From Thiohalocapsa sp. ML1 (GTDB lineage: Bacteria > Pseudomonadota > Gammaproteobacteria > Chromatiales > Chromatiaceae): a DNA stretch of 64,000 nt. Both the position numbers and the translations under genes were made by a program. The stretch covers positions 124,001-188,000 of the forward strand of contig NZ_JABX01000003.1 in NCBI RefSeq assembly GCF_001469165.1, written 5' to 3'. The stretch's first letter is position 1. Each line of letters opens with the position of its first letter. Below are positions 31,352-39,527 of the stretch, piece by piece. The notes beneath the pieces were generated by a model. It was not told the origin of the DNA, ran no database searches, and saw only the letters and a program-made list of their open reading frames with translations.

Positions 31352-32358
31352 GGCAGGGTCCGCCGGCTCTGCACCACGAGCGCCAGGAAGAACGGCGCGC
31401 CCACCAGCGCCGTGACCACGCCCAGCATCAACGGCTGCGGCGTGTCCAGCAGACGAATGACCAGATCGGCCCCCAGCACCAGCACGGCGCCGCCGAGGGC
31501 GCTCGGCAGCAGCAGGCTGCCCGGCTGATGCCGCACCAGCCCGCGCAATAGGTGCGGCACCACGAGGCCGACGAAACCGATCGTGCCCGTCACCGACACG
31601 CAGGCGCCGACGGCCAGCGCCGAGCCCGTGATGATGAGCCCGCGCAGTCGCGGCAACTGAACGCCGAGGCTCGCCGCCTCTGCCTCGCCCAGCGTCAACA
31701 GCGTCAGCGCTGGGGCCGCCGCCATGAGCAAGACGAGACCCACGGCGACGAAGGGGAGCACGAGCCCCACGTCGGCGAGGCTGCGGTCGGCGATGGACCC
31801 CAGCAGCCAGAGCACGATGTCCTGCACGCTCGCCGGATTCGGCGCCAGGTTCAGCGCCAGCGATGTCAGCGCGCCGGCGAGCGAGGACAGCGCCACACCC
31901 GCCAGGATCAGGGTCAGGTTCGAGGTCCCGCCCCGGGTCAGCGCATAGAGCAGCAGGGTTGCGCCGAGCGCCCCCGCCATCGCCAAGCTCGGGAGTATCC
32001 AGATGCCGAACGCCGTGAGCCCGAAGTACAGCGCCAGCACGGCACCCAGCCCGGCGCTGGCCGAGATCCCGAGCAGTCCGGGCTCCGCCAGCGGGTTGCG
32101 CAGCAGGCCCTGCAGTGCCGCCCCGGACATGCCGAGCGCCGCACCCAAGAGCCAGGCGAGCAGCACTCGCGGCAGCCGGATCTGCCGGACGATGATGCGG
32201 TGCTCCTCCGGCCCGGTGCCGAACAAGCCGCCCAAGACCTCGCCCCACCCCATCGGCGCCGCGCCGAGTCCAAGCGACAGGATGCTGAGCACCAACAGCA
32301 CCGCCGCGAGCGTCGCGTGCAGCGCGAGCATCCGCGCCGGCGAAGGCCCCAAGATCAC
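31348..32358 (-). CDS. FecCD-family ABC permease (BtuC-like)
   Basis: 336 aa from GTG 32358, which overlaps the upstream stop as GTGA; ATG 32331 is an alternative. About ten transmembrane helices. Family features: IRLPRVLLAWLLGAALGMSGAALQGLLRNPLAEPGLLGIS and a cytoplasmic coupling region GEAEAASLGVQLPRLRGL, then GTIGFVGLVVPHLLRGLVR. Works with the neighbouring binding protein and ATPase, likely importing cobalamin or cobinamide. Confidence 0.92.
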   Translation of the reverse strand: MILGPSPARMLALHATLAAVLLVLSILSLGLGAAPMGWGEVLGGLFGTGPEEHRIIVRQIRLPRVLLAWLLGAALGMSGAALQGLLRNPLAEPGLLGISASAGLGAVLALYFGLTAFGIWILPSLAMAGALGATLLLYALTRGGTSNLTLILAGVALSSLAGALTSLALNLAPNPASVQDIVLWLLGSIADRSLADVGLVLPFVAVGLVLLMAAAPALTLLTLGEAEAASLGVQLPRLRGLIITGSALAVGACVSVTGTIGFVGLVVPHLLRGLVRHQPGSLLLPSALGGAVLVLGADLVIRLLDTPQPLMLGVVTALVGAPFFLALVVQSRRTLP

Positions 32359-33254
32359 CGTGCCACACCGCTGCCGATCGTTTGCACCGGCTCGGCGATG
32401 GCTTCGACGACGGCTTCGGCGATGGCTTCCGCGGCGCCCACCAGCTCTAGGCCGCCGCAGCCCCAGACCCGGCTCGGTACCGCTACTTGCGGTGTCTCGG
32501 CCAGCAGCTTGCGCAGCAGCGGATGCCGCGCATAGGCCGATGCCGTGAGCGGCTGGCGCTGCTCGAAGTAACCGAGTAGGAAGACGTCGGGCGGGTCGAG
32601 CACGATCCGCTCCAGCGGATAGGCGGCCCAACCCGCGTGGCCATGCTCGCCGACGAGGTTCCTGAGACCGAGCCGTGTCAGCACATCATCCACGTAGGTG
32701 CCGCGGCCGGCGCTGCCGCCGCTCGGGCGCAGATACAGGGCTTTCAGCGCCGGCACCCCGGCCGCCAGGGCTCGCATGCGCTGTTCGGCGCCGGCCGCAA
32801 GCGCCGCCCCCTGCTCGGCGCGGCCGATGCGCGCCGCAACCTTGCGCGCCGTGTCCAGCGCATCGTCCCAGTCCGTCGGATAGGGCACCGGCACCACCTC
32901 GATGCCCTGCCCCGCCAGCAGGTCACCGAAGCGCCCGCCGTTCCAGCCCGAATACACGAGCGCGATGTCCGGTTTGCGGTACAGCAGATCTTCGACGCCA
33001 CCGGCGTTGGCGGGATAGGCCGCCGCCTGCTCGGCGACGGGCGACTGCGTCGCGTCCTGACTCTGCCGCGACACGGAGACGATCTGCGACGGCGCCGCAA
33101 TGGACAACAGCAGCAGATCCGCACACAGGTTCGTGCTCATGACCCTCGGCAGACCCTCTGCCGGGACGGCCGCGGATGCCAGCATCAACGCCAAGGGCCC
33201 AAGGCCCAGACGCAGCCTGCGGACGCGGGATGCTGGGGGAGAGCGATGCGGCAT
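32355..33254 (-). CDS. periplasmic corrinoid-type substrate-binding protein (BtuF-like)
   Basis: 299 aa. Sec signal peptide (Arg-rich start, then LGLGPLALMLASAAVPAEG) and the two-lobed helical-backbone fold: RVMSTNLCADLLLLSIA, GGVEDLLYRKPDIALVY, and a C-terminal lobe with PLERIVLDPPDVFLLGYF. First gene of the minus-strand importer operon. No cobalamin riboswitch could be recognised in the short gap before it (53 bases), and no TonB receptor gene is adjacent. Confidence 0.9.
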   Translation of the reverse strand: MPHRSPPASRVRRLRLGLGPLALMLASAAVPAEGLPRVMSTNLCADLLLLSIAAPSQIVSVSRQSQDATQSPVAEQAAAYPANAGGVEDLLYRKPDIALVYSGWNGGRFGDLLAGQGIEVVPVPYPTDWDDALDTARKVAARIGRAEQGAALAAGAEQRMRALAAGVPALKALYLRPSGGSAGRGTYVDDVLTRLGLRNLVGEHGHAGWAAYPLERIVLDPPDVFLLGYFEQRQPLTASAYARHPLLRKLLAETPQVAVPSRVWGCGGLELVGAAEAIAEAVVEAIAEPVQTIGSGVAR

Positions 33255-33307
33255 GGCGGGAGAGGTTGGCCCACGGCCGCGGCAACGCAAGGCAGGCCGC
33301 GCAAGCG

Positions 33308-34195
33308 TCAAGGCGCCGAAACCCCGGCGCGCATGCAGCGTCGCAGCGGCAGTACCACGTAGCCAAGCACAACCGTCGTCAGCGCCGCGGCCGTCAGCAG
33401 CTTCAACCCGGGCGCTATTGCCGCGTAGCCCCCGTCGTCCACCCAGAGCCCAACAGTCACGATGGCGGCCAGGGTCACCAGCGCAAGGTGCACCGAGCCG
33501 TCGTAGACGCCCCAGGGCATGCGCGAGGCGATCCTGACACCGACCCAGGCGGCGAGGAAACCGCCGCCGAGCCCAAAGGCCACGTCCACCGGCCAATGGA
33601 CACCGACTGCGATGCGGCTCAATCCGGCGAGCACCGCGATGAACAGGAACACGAGCCGCCACGGGAGGCGTCGCGCATAGGCGATCAGCACGCCGAAGAA
33701 GACCCCGGCCGTGACGCTGTGCCCGGACGGAAAGCCCTCGCCGCGATGGCCAGGCCCGATGAGCATGAAGCTTCCGGCGGGCAGCACCGCCGGCGGGCGG
33801 GCCGCGTCCACCAGCGGCTTCAAGCCCCGCGAATACAGAATCGCCACCAGCGCAGAGCAGACCAGGGTCCAGAACACCCGCGGGTGCCGGCGGGCAAAGA
33901 ACAGGCTTAATGCGAAGGCGACCCGCTCGTCCCCCAGCATCGTCAGCGCCTGCCACAGGGTCGAGGGCAGCATCGCCGCGGCGGTGTTCAGGGGCATGAA
34001 GCCCGCGTGATAGCCCGCGAGCAGCGCAAGACCGCTACCAAGCACGAGTGCCGCGAGACCGGCGTGGGTGAGCCAGGCCTCACCGGCCGGCGATGGCCCC
34101 GGGTCCCGTGCGGCGCCGTGCTGCAAGGCGTCGTGCAGATCGGCCGCGAGCCTCTGCCACAGCGCGCTCAGCCTGCCGGCTCGGATGTCAGCCAT
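33308..34195 (-). CDS. PAP2-superfamily membrane phosphatase
   Basis: 295 aa. Integral membrane phosphatase of lipid phosphates. Conserved motifs: KPLVDAARPPA (motif 1), PSGHSVTAG (motif 2, His) and SRIAVGVHWPVDV (motif 3, His nucleophile). Six or more membrane spans. Its start overlaps the end of the GT39 gene by 8 bases. In this operon it could recycle undecaprenyl pyrophosphate or trim lipid A phosphate (LpxE-like). Confidence 0.9.
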   Translation of the reverse strand: MADIRAGRLSALWQRLAADLHDALQHGAARDPGPSPAGEAWLTHAGLAALVLGSGLALLAGYHAGFMPLNTAAAMLPSTLWQALTMLGDERVAFALSLFFARRHPRVFWTLVCSALVAILYSRGLKPLVDAARPPAVLPAGSFMLIGPGHRGEGFPSGHSVTAGVFFGVLIAYARRLPWRLVFLFIAVLAGLSRIAVGVHWPVDVAFGLGGGFLAAWVGVRIASRMPWGVYDGSVHLALVTLAAIVTVGLWVDDGGYAAIAPGLKLLTAAALTTVVLGYVVLPLRRCMRAGVSAP

Positions 34196-35795
34196 CGTCC
34201 GCCTGCCGGAACGTCGCAAGCGCCACCGGCCCGCGCCGATAGATTGCTTCGAGCTGCTCGCCCGGTCGCGTCGCGGCGAGGGCATCAAGCTTGTCTACGC
34301 GCAGAAAGACCAGCTCGCCGGGTGCCGGCCGGTCCGTCTGCGGCGTGATGGCGCCCCGGTACACGCTGAAGCTCGGCATGCTGGTGCGAAAGACCACGGT
34401 TGGTCGGTCCAGCGCCCGGGCGAGCAGGGCAGCCTCCTTCACCGGGGCCTGCATCACCTCGAACACCCGCGGCACCAGCGCGCCGAACACCACCAGCGTC
34501 TGCACCGCGCCCGCGAGCACGAGGCGCTGCCACACTGGGATGCGCGTATAGCCGATCAGCACAATCACAGTCGCGAGCCCCGCGACGGTGGTCAGCACAT
34601 AGGCCCAATCGAGCACCCGCGCGCCCTCGGCGAGCTGCGCTTGCTCGTGCGCACGCTCCGCCTGCCCCGCCAACAACGGTAACAGCAGCGGCAGCGCCGC
34701 CAGCAGCACCATAAACAGGAGCGGCGGGCCAAAGGCGAGCCAGCGGGATCGCAGCGCGTCGCGGTGGCGCGCCATCAGGATGAACAACGGCGTGATGCCG
34801 TAGACCATGTAGTGTGGGAGCTTGGTGTCCGAGAACGAGAAGGTGACGAACACGAACAGGAACCACAACAGCAGGAACCGGTCCAGCGGCTCCGCCCACA
34901 AACTGCGCACCATGGGCAACAGGCGCAGAAACCAGCCCGTGAATGGCAACAGCACCACCGGCAGCATCACGAAGTAGTAGCCCGCAAAGCCCGCATGGCC
35001 GTGCTTGACGCCCCCGTAGCGCCCGACGTTATGGTCCAGGAAGAAGCTCTGAAAGAACCCCGGCCCGTCGTCGATGAAGATCGCGAGATACCAGGGCCCG
35101 GCGACGGCGATGAACACGAGCCAGCCGAGCGGCGCCAACACCGCCCTCAGCCAATCCCGCCATCGCCCGAGCGACAAGCAGTACGCAAAGCTCACCAGGA
35201 GCGGAAAGAATACCGCCACCGGCCCCTTGGTCAGAAAGCCCAAGCCCAGCCACAGGTACACCCGCAGCAGCAGACCACGGCGTGGGGCCTTGGTCTCCAG
35301 CCAGCGATAGATATCGAAGAACGCGAGCGCCATGAACAGGTTCAGCACCGCGTCCGCCACCGCCGCCTTGCCGATGATGGCCACTTGCAGCCCGAAGGCC
35401 ATGATCAGCGCCGCCACCGTGGCGGTGGCCGCATCGAGGCGCCCGCGCACGAAGCCCCACAGCGCCGCCAGCCACAGCGTCGCGGCGATGGCGGACGGCA
35501 ATCGCAACGCGAGCTCGTTGAAGCCGAGCACGCTGACCGATGCCGCCTGCAACCAGTAGATCAGCACCGGCTTGTCGTAGCGCGGCGCGCCGTCGCGGTG
35601 CGGCGTGATGAAGTTGCCGGACGCCAGCATCTCGCGGGTCGCCTCGGTGAAGGCGCCCTCGTCCAGGTCATAGAGCGGCACCGCGCCCAACTGCCAGAAG
35701 AAGCCGAGCCAGACCGCGAGCGCCAGCAGTGCAAAGGCCGCCGGCGGCGCGAACAGCGAGCGCTGCCCAAGCCCCGGCTGTGCAGGAGCGCTCAA
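34188..35795 (-). CDS. GT39/ArnT-like polyprenyl-phosphate sugar transferase
   Basis: 535 aa from TTG 35795, which overlaps the GT2 stop as TTGA. Multi-spanning inner-membrane glycosyltransferase (12-13 helices) with the catalytic first-loop Asp-Glu pair in YDLDEGAFTEATREML and PRYDKPVLIYWLQA. ArnT-family members move a sugar from undecaprenyl phosphate to lipid A or another periplasmic acceptor. The upstream GT2 gene would make the lipid-linked donor. The sugar is unknown; no arnA/arnB genes are nearby. Confidence 0.9.
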   Translation of the reverse strand: MSAPAQPGLGQRSLFAPPAAFALLALAVWLGFFWQLGAVPLYDLDEGAFTEATREMLASGNFITPHRDGAPRYDKPVLIYWLQAASVSVLGFNELALRLPSAIAATLWLAALWGFVRGRLDAATATVAALIMAFGLQVAIIGKAAVADAVLNLFMALAFFDIYRWLETKAPRRGLLLRVYLWLGLGFLTKGPVAVFFPLLVSFAYCLSLGRWRDWLRAVLAPLGWLVFIAVAGPWYLAIFIDDGPGFFQSFFLDHNVGRYGGVKHGHAGFAGYYFVMLPVVLLPFTGWFLRLLPMVRSLWAEPLDRFLLLWFLFVFVTFSFSDTKLPHYMVYGITPLFILMARHRDALRSRWLAFGPPLLFMVLLAALPLLLPLLAGQAERAHEQAQLAEGARVLDWAYVLTTVAGLATVIVLIGYTRIPVWQRLVLAGAVQTLVVFGALVPRVFEVMQAPVKEAALLARALDRPTVVFRTSMPSFSVYRGAITPQTDRPAPGELVFLRVDKLDALAATRPGEQLEAIYRRGPVALATFRQADDG

Positions 35796-36853
35796 GCCGC
35801 CCCCTTCCAGCCCGCCCGCGCCGGGTCCGACTGCCAGCGGATGCAGTGATGCGTGCGCTCGCCGGAGGCGAAGAAGGTCCGCGACAGCACCTCCGCCAGC
35901 ACCCCGGTGGTCAGGAATTGCAGCGACGCGACGATGAACAGGATGGCGACGAACAGCATGGGCCGCTGGCCGATGTCCTCGCCAAAACCGAACTTGACGA
36001 TCATCAGCCAAGCCATCATCAGCCCGCCGACGGCGCCGAAGCCGAGCCCGATGCTGCCGAAGAAGTGCCCCGGCCGCGCGCCGTAGCGCAGGAAGAAGAA
36101 CGCGACCAAGAGGTCCAGCAGCACGCGAAAGGTCCGCGAGAGCCCGTACTTGGACTCGCCGCGCTCGCGCGCACGGTGGCTCACGTCCGTCTCGCCGATG
36201 CGCGCCGGGTCCGTGATGGTGGCGACCCACACCGGGATGAACCGGTGCATCTCACCGAACAGCCGCACCTCCTTGATGATCTCCGCGCGATAGACCTTGA
36301 GGCTGCAGCCGTAGTCGTGCAGCGTTACGCCCGTCACGCGCCCAATCAGCGCGTTGGCGATGCGCGACGGCAGCTTGCGCTGCACCAGCGCGTCCTGACG
36401 GTTACGCCGCCAGCCCTGCAGCAGGTCAAGGTCCCGGTCGACCAGCTCCGCCACCATGCGCGGAATATCCGCCGGGTCGTTTTGCAGGTCGCCGTCCAGG
36501 CTCGCCACCAGATGGCCGCGCGCGGCATCGAAGCCCGCCTGCATCGCCGCCGTCTGGCCGAAGTTGCGCCGAAAGCGGATCACGCGCACGTGCGCACCGT
36601 AGTGCTCCACCGCCTCCTGCAAGCGCGCGGCCGTCGCGTCGCGGCTGCCGTCGTCCACCAGGATCAGCTCCCACGGGTGCCGATAGTCCGCGAGCCCCTC
36701 GTGCACGCGCGCCACCAGCGGCAGCACGTTGTCCGCCTCGCGATAGAGCGGGACCACGACGGAGAGGCTGCGCGGATCGGCTGCCGGCTCGGCCGGCAAG
36801 GGCGCAGAGATCGTCGCCGCGTCCGGCAGGGCATGGGGGTCGGGTTGGGTCAT
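35792..36853 (-). CDS. GT2 polyprenyl-phosphate glycosyltransferase (ArnC/GtrB-like)
   Basis: 353 aa. Cytosolic GT-A domain (SVVVPLYREADNVLPLVARV, ELILVDDGSRDATA, SLDGDLQNDPADIPRM with the DxD-like DGDLQ) followed by two C-terminal membrane helices and an extra hydrophobic tail (about residues 225-330). Makes an undecaprenyl-phosphate sugar. First gene of the GT2-GT39-PAP2 operon. Confidence 0.92.
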   Translation of the reverse strand: MTQPDPHALPDAATISAPLPAEPAADPRSLSVVVPLYREADNVLPLVARVHEGLADYRHPWELILVDDGSRDATAARLQEAVEHYGAHVRVIRFRRNFGQTAAMQAGFDAARGHLVASLDGDLQNDPADIPRMVAELVDRDLDLLQGWRRNRQDALVQRKLPSRIANALIGRVTGVTLHDYGCSLKVYRAEIIKEVRLFGEMHRFIPVWVATITDPARIGETDVSHRARERGESKYGLSRTFRVLLDLLVAFFFLRYGARPGHFFGSIGLGFGAVGGLMMAWLMIVKFGFGEDIGQRPMLFVAILFIVASLQFLTTGVLAEVLSRTFFASGERTHHCIRWQSDPARAGWKGAA

Positions 36854-37169
36854 GGATGCTGCTGACGGCTGTCACCGCTGTCGCGGCGTGGCGCGCAGCT
36901 TAAGCGCAGTGCCCCGGGGCGTCCACCGCGGGAACCGAGGCTCCGCGACGTCGACCATCGAAGTACTGACCACTGCATCCCACGCCGACGCCATATCGGC
37001 ATGCGCTGGCTGAGTGGCGCAATAGATCGTTGCGCATGCCGCGCTGTCGCAAGGCATGCGAGTGGGTGTACGCTTGCCGACAAGCGTCCAACACCGGACC
37101 GAACGCGATGGCCAGAGGCCATCGACAGCGCCCGTGGGCGCGCCCGCGAGATGACAGGCGACATCACGC
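36854..37169. other. 316-bp divergent intergenic region with nested inverted repeats
   Basis: No gene recognised. A nested inverted repeat is present: GGCATGCG (36998-37005) pairs with CGCATGCC (37033-37040), with GCGCAA/TTGCGC (37017-37022 and 37030-37035) inside. It may be a regulatory or cruciform element between the divergent GT2 and DUF4160 genes. Confidence 0.5.
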
Positions 37170-37475
37170 ATGCCTAAGCTGTACGAGTACTTTGGCCTGG
37201 TGATCTTCTTCTACGCCAACGAGCACGAGCCGGTGCATGTTCACGGCAACTGCCAGGGCAGGGAAGGGCGTGCGGAGCTGATCATCGTCGATGGCGTCAT
37301 CACCGAGATCCGCTTCGGCGGAGCTGCCGGCCGCGCGCCGCTTGCGGCGAAAGAGGCGGTACTGTTCAAGGAGATCGTCACGGCCCGCGCTGAGGACATC
37401 GTGCGGAAGTGGATCGACTTCTTCGTCCTGAACAAGCCCGTGCCGAGCGAGCGCATCACCCGGAGGCTGAAATGA
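37170..37475 (+). CDS. DUF4160 domain protein
   Basis: 101 aa. Small soluble protein with the family signature FFYANEHEPVHVHGNCQGREGRAEL. Such proteins are usually encoded beside a DUF2442 gene, as here, in an arrangement resembling toxin-antitoxin pairs, but a toxic activity is not established to my knowledge. Its stop overlaps the DUF2442 start as ATGA. Confidence 0.85.
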   Translation: MPKLYEYFGLVIFFYANEHEPVHVHGNCQGREGRAELIIVDGVITEIRFGGAAGRAPLAAKEAVLFKEIVTARAEDIVRKWIDFFVLNKPVPSERITRRLK

Positions 37476-37753
37476 ACGACCCCAAGATCGACATTCAAAG
37501 CGCCGAGTGGGAAGGCGAGTACCGCATCCGGTTGCACTTCGACGACGGCAGCCGTCAAACCGTCGATTTTCTGCCCTTCCTGTCCCAGTCCCGGCATCCC
37601 GACATCCGCGCCTTTCTCGATCAGCGCCGCTTCAGGGCCTTCCGGGTGGAATACGGCAACCTGCTCTGGGGCGATTTCGATCTCTGCTTCCCGATCATGG
37701 ACCTCTACCGCAACCGGATCAGCCACCAGGCAGAGGGTGAGGCGGCGGCCTGA
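37472..37753 (+). CDS. DUF2442 domain protein
   Basis: 93 aa. Short protein with the DUF2442 pattern: a beta-rich N-terminus (YRIRLHFDDGSRQTVDFLPFL) and VEYGNLLWGDFDLCFPIMDLYRNRI. Partner of the upstream DUF4160 gene (4-base overlap). Possibly the antitoxin or DNA-binding half of the pair. Confidence 0.85.
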   Translation: MNDPKIDIQSAEWEGEYRIRLHFDDGSRQTVDFLPFLSQSRHPDIRAFLDQRRFRAFRVEYGNLLWGDFDLCFPIMDLYRNRISHQAEGEAAA

Positions 37754-37758
37754 AGGCC

Positions 37759-38145
37759 GTGCCGGCTCAGACGGTGATGTTCGAGCAAGCCGCCACCCTG
37801 CACCTGTCCGGCGAGCTCATCTGCAACGTCCGCTATCCGGACCCCTGGCGCTTTCTCGCCGGCGAGTCCCAGCGCAAGGACGTAGACGCCTTCCTCGCCC
37901 GCCTGGGCCGGCGGCTGGCCTGCACCCGCCAGGGCGGTGCTTGGTTCGCGGCCTACCAACAGATCGGCACCGATGAGCGCCGGGCGCTGCGGGAGGCCTT
38001 CGCAGACATCAAGCACACCCTGTGGTTCTTGGTGGGAATCTTCGTTCTCGTCATGCAGGCGGTGCGCCAAGACCAGTTCCTGGCACCGGGCAGCCTCATC
38101 AAGGCGAGCCGGGTCATGGCCGCCATCGACGAGAACCCCCGGTAG
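37759..38145 (+). CDS. unrecognised protein, probably a truncated remnant
   Basis: 128 aa, or 121 from a second ATG (MFEQAATLHLSGELICNVRYPDPWRFL). Soluble, ending abruptly at DENPR where the helix appears to be cut. The pattern (short N-terminal segment, a RLGRRLACTRQGGAWF patch, a long hydrophobic helix, IKASRVMAAIDENP) reminds me of the N-terminal half of a condensin-like MksE/JetB subunit, but I cannot confirm this. No SMC or other partner genes are present. With the frameshifted fragment after it, this looks like decayed DNA. Confidence 0.5.
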   Translation: MPAQTVMFEQAATLHLSGELICNVRYPDPWRFLAGESQRKDVDAFLARLGRRLACTRQGGAWFAAYQQIGTDERRALREAFADIKHTLWFLVGIFVLVMQAVRQDQFLAPGSLIKASRVMAAIDENPR

Positions 38146-38191
38146 TCGAGCACCATGGCCATCGCGGCATCCCAATGATCCCGGGATGCCC

Positions 38192-38380
38192 ATGAAGATC
38201 GATTTCCCCAAGCAGGCGTACCAGGCGCTGGTCGAGATGCTCCTCATCGCCGATTGGGTGCTGCACGGGCACGAGGTTGAGGCGGCCGATGCGACCCGCC
38301 CTTTGAGGCGCTGCGCAAGAAGTGCTTGGGCGAGGCCGGGCTGCGGACCGCCGATCAAACGACCTTTTTGAAACGAATCT
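38192..38380 (+). pseudogene. frameshifted gene fragment
   Basis: Starts with a sensible MKIDFPKQAYQALVEMLLIADWVL, then after DATRP the frame degrades into Arg/Cys/Trp-rich residues. Shifting frame at about 38300 restores a plausible continuation (FEALRKKCLGEAGLRTADQTT), so one base appears lost. The 3' part runs into the end of hicB on the other strand. Read as an inactive remnant of a small conserved protein. Confidence 0.6.
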
Positions 38381-38792
38381 CCACGGTTGCCCCGAGAGCG
38401 GCAGCTGCGTGCTTGAGCGACTTCAAAGTTAGGTTGGAGCCCATCTTTTCCATGCGTTGATAGGCTTGATACGACTTACCGAGCGTTTTCGCCACCTGGG
38501 CTAACGACTTGTGCTGCTGCATGCGCAAGATATACAACATGACGGGAGCCGCCACATCCGCGCTCAACGGGATACCGACCTCACCGTCTCGAATAGCGCT
38601 CGGCAAGGGAATGTCCAGGTCCTGCGCCGCCATGGATTCGAGAACGCCGTCGAGCGCCTCCTGCGCGTTGAAGATCGCCTCTTCCAGGGTCTCCCCCCAG
38701 CTGAAAACGTTCTCCAGGTCGCGAAAGGTCACGATAATCCCGTCCTCGTCATGCGACAAGGTGGCACCGTAGATCAATTCCAACTCCAACAT
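38355..38792 (-). CDS. hicB: HicB-family antitoxin with C-terminal HTH
   Basis: 145 aa. N-terminal HicB partial RNase H-like fold (YGATLSHDEDGIIVTFRDLENVFSWGETLEEAIFNAQEALDG) and a C-terminal helix-turn-helix (KSLAQVAKTLGKSYQAYQRMEKMGSNLTLKSLKHAAAALG) that would bind the operon promoter. Neutralises the HicA RNase encoded 107 bases upstream on the same strand. Confidence 0.9.
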   Translation of the reverse strand: MLELELIYGATLSHDEDGIIVTFRDLENVFSWGETLEEAIFNAQEALDGVLESMAAQDLDIPLPSAIRDGEVGIPLSADVAAPVMLYILRMQQHKSLAQVAKTLGKSYQAYQRMEKMGSNLTLKSLKHAAAALGATVEIRFKKVV

Positions 38793-38899
38793 AGCGTACC
38801 TACCGACCGATACTTTGATAACGCGTTTTCAGCGCTTCAGATTCCGGCTATGCGGGTGCCGGGGACTTGCCTCGGCACCCGCTCGCCGCTCGTAGCCGC

Positions 38900-39088
38900 C
38901 TAATCCTGCGAGAGCTTCACACCCGTCTGACGCTCCAAGGCGGAGATCAGACTCTTCGGGATGTCCCGTCCCGCACGGACCGGCACGGGGCGAAAGCCCT
39001 CTTTCTTCATGATGTGATGACTTCCTTTAATCCGGTCCAAAACCCAACCGTTTTCTTTCAATTTCTTAACTGCATCTTTCCCCGTCAT
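38900..39088 (-). CDS. hicA: HicA-family mRNA interferase toxin
   Basis: 62 aa. Double-stranded RNA-binding-like fold with the catalytic His in GSHHIM (usually GSHxxY/M) and the C-terminal IPKSLISALERQTG helix. Start MTGKDAVKKLKENGW at 39088 matches the family. Order toxin then antitoxin is the usual hicAB order. The DNA around it is AT-richer than its surroundings, a sign of transfer. Confidence 0.9.
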   Translation of the reverse strand: MTGKDAVKKLKENGWVLDRIKGSHHIMKKEGFRPVPVRAGRDIPKSLISALERQTGVKLSQD

Positions 39089-39527
39089 GCGCCCCACCGA
39101 ACAAAAAACGTTTTACAAAATACATAATTCCACTTCTCGCAGTAAATTCGAGCAATCCCGTCGCAGATGGAAGTCTACATAACGCAGGCTGGACACACAA
39201 CTTTTATGTTGTGCTTGGGTCGCCGCGACGAGCCCAGCTTCAGGCTTTGCGGCGCCCCGCTCGCCCAGGTGGACAGATTCGGACCTAGCTCCGGCTGGAC
39301 GCAGCGGCGCCCGGGTTCGGCCGGGCGTGGCGATGGGCTCGGGACCGCGTAGGGACGTGGGGCCGGGTTCGGCGCGCGGGCGCCACTGGACAGCCCGGAC
39401 CCGGCCAGACACACTCACCCGCTGAATTTCGACGGAAGATGCCGATGCGACTTGTCTCCCTTGCCGCTGCGCCGGCAGTCGATGCACGGCGCCGGTCGTG
39501 CAGCGATCCGCGCCGAATCGCAGCCCG
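39089..39527. other. 439-bp region between hicA and ruvB
   Basis: No gene recognised. The hicA-proximal 100 bases are AT-rich and likely carry the hicA promoter. A perfect inverted repeat CACAAC-TTTTAT-GTTGTG lies at 39196-39213. The rest is GC-rich, with short repeats of the CCGGG/CGGCC type, and must contain the ruvB promoter. Confidence 0.5.

Noticed and set aside
33255-33307. Cobalamin riboswitch before the corrinoid importer operon
   Set aside because: Only 53 bases of non-coding DNA and no recognisable B12-box sequence.
39196-39213. CACAAC/GTTGTG hairpin as a terminator
   Set aside because: Only 6-bp AT-rich arms, no T-tract, and no upstream gene reading into it.
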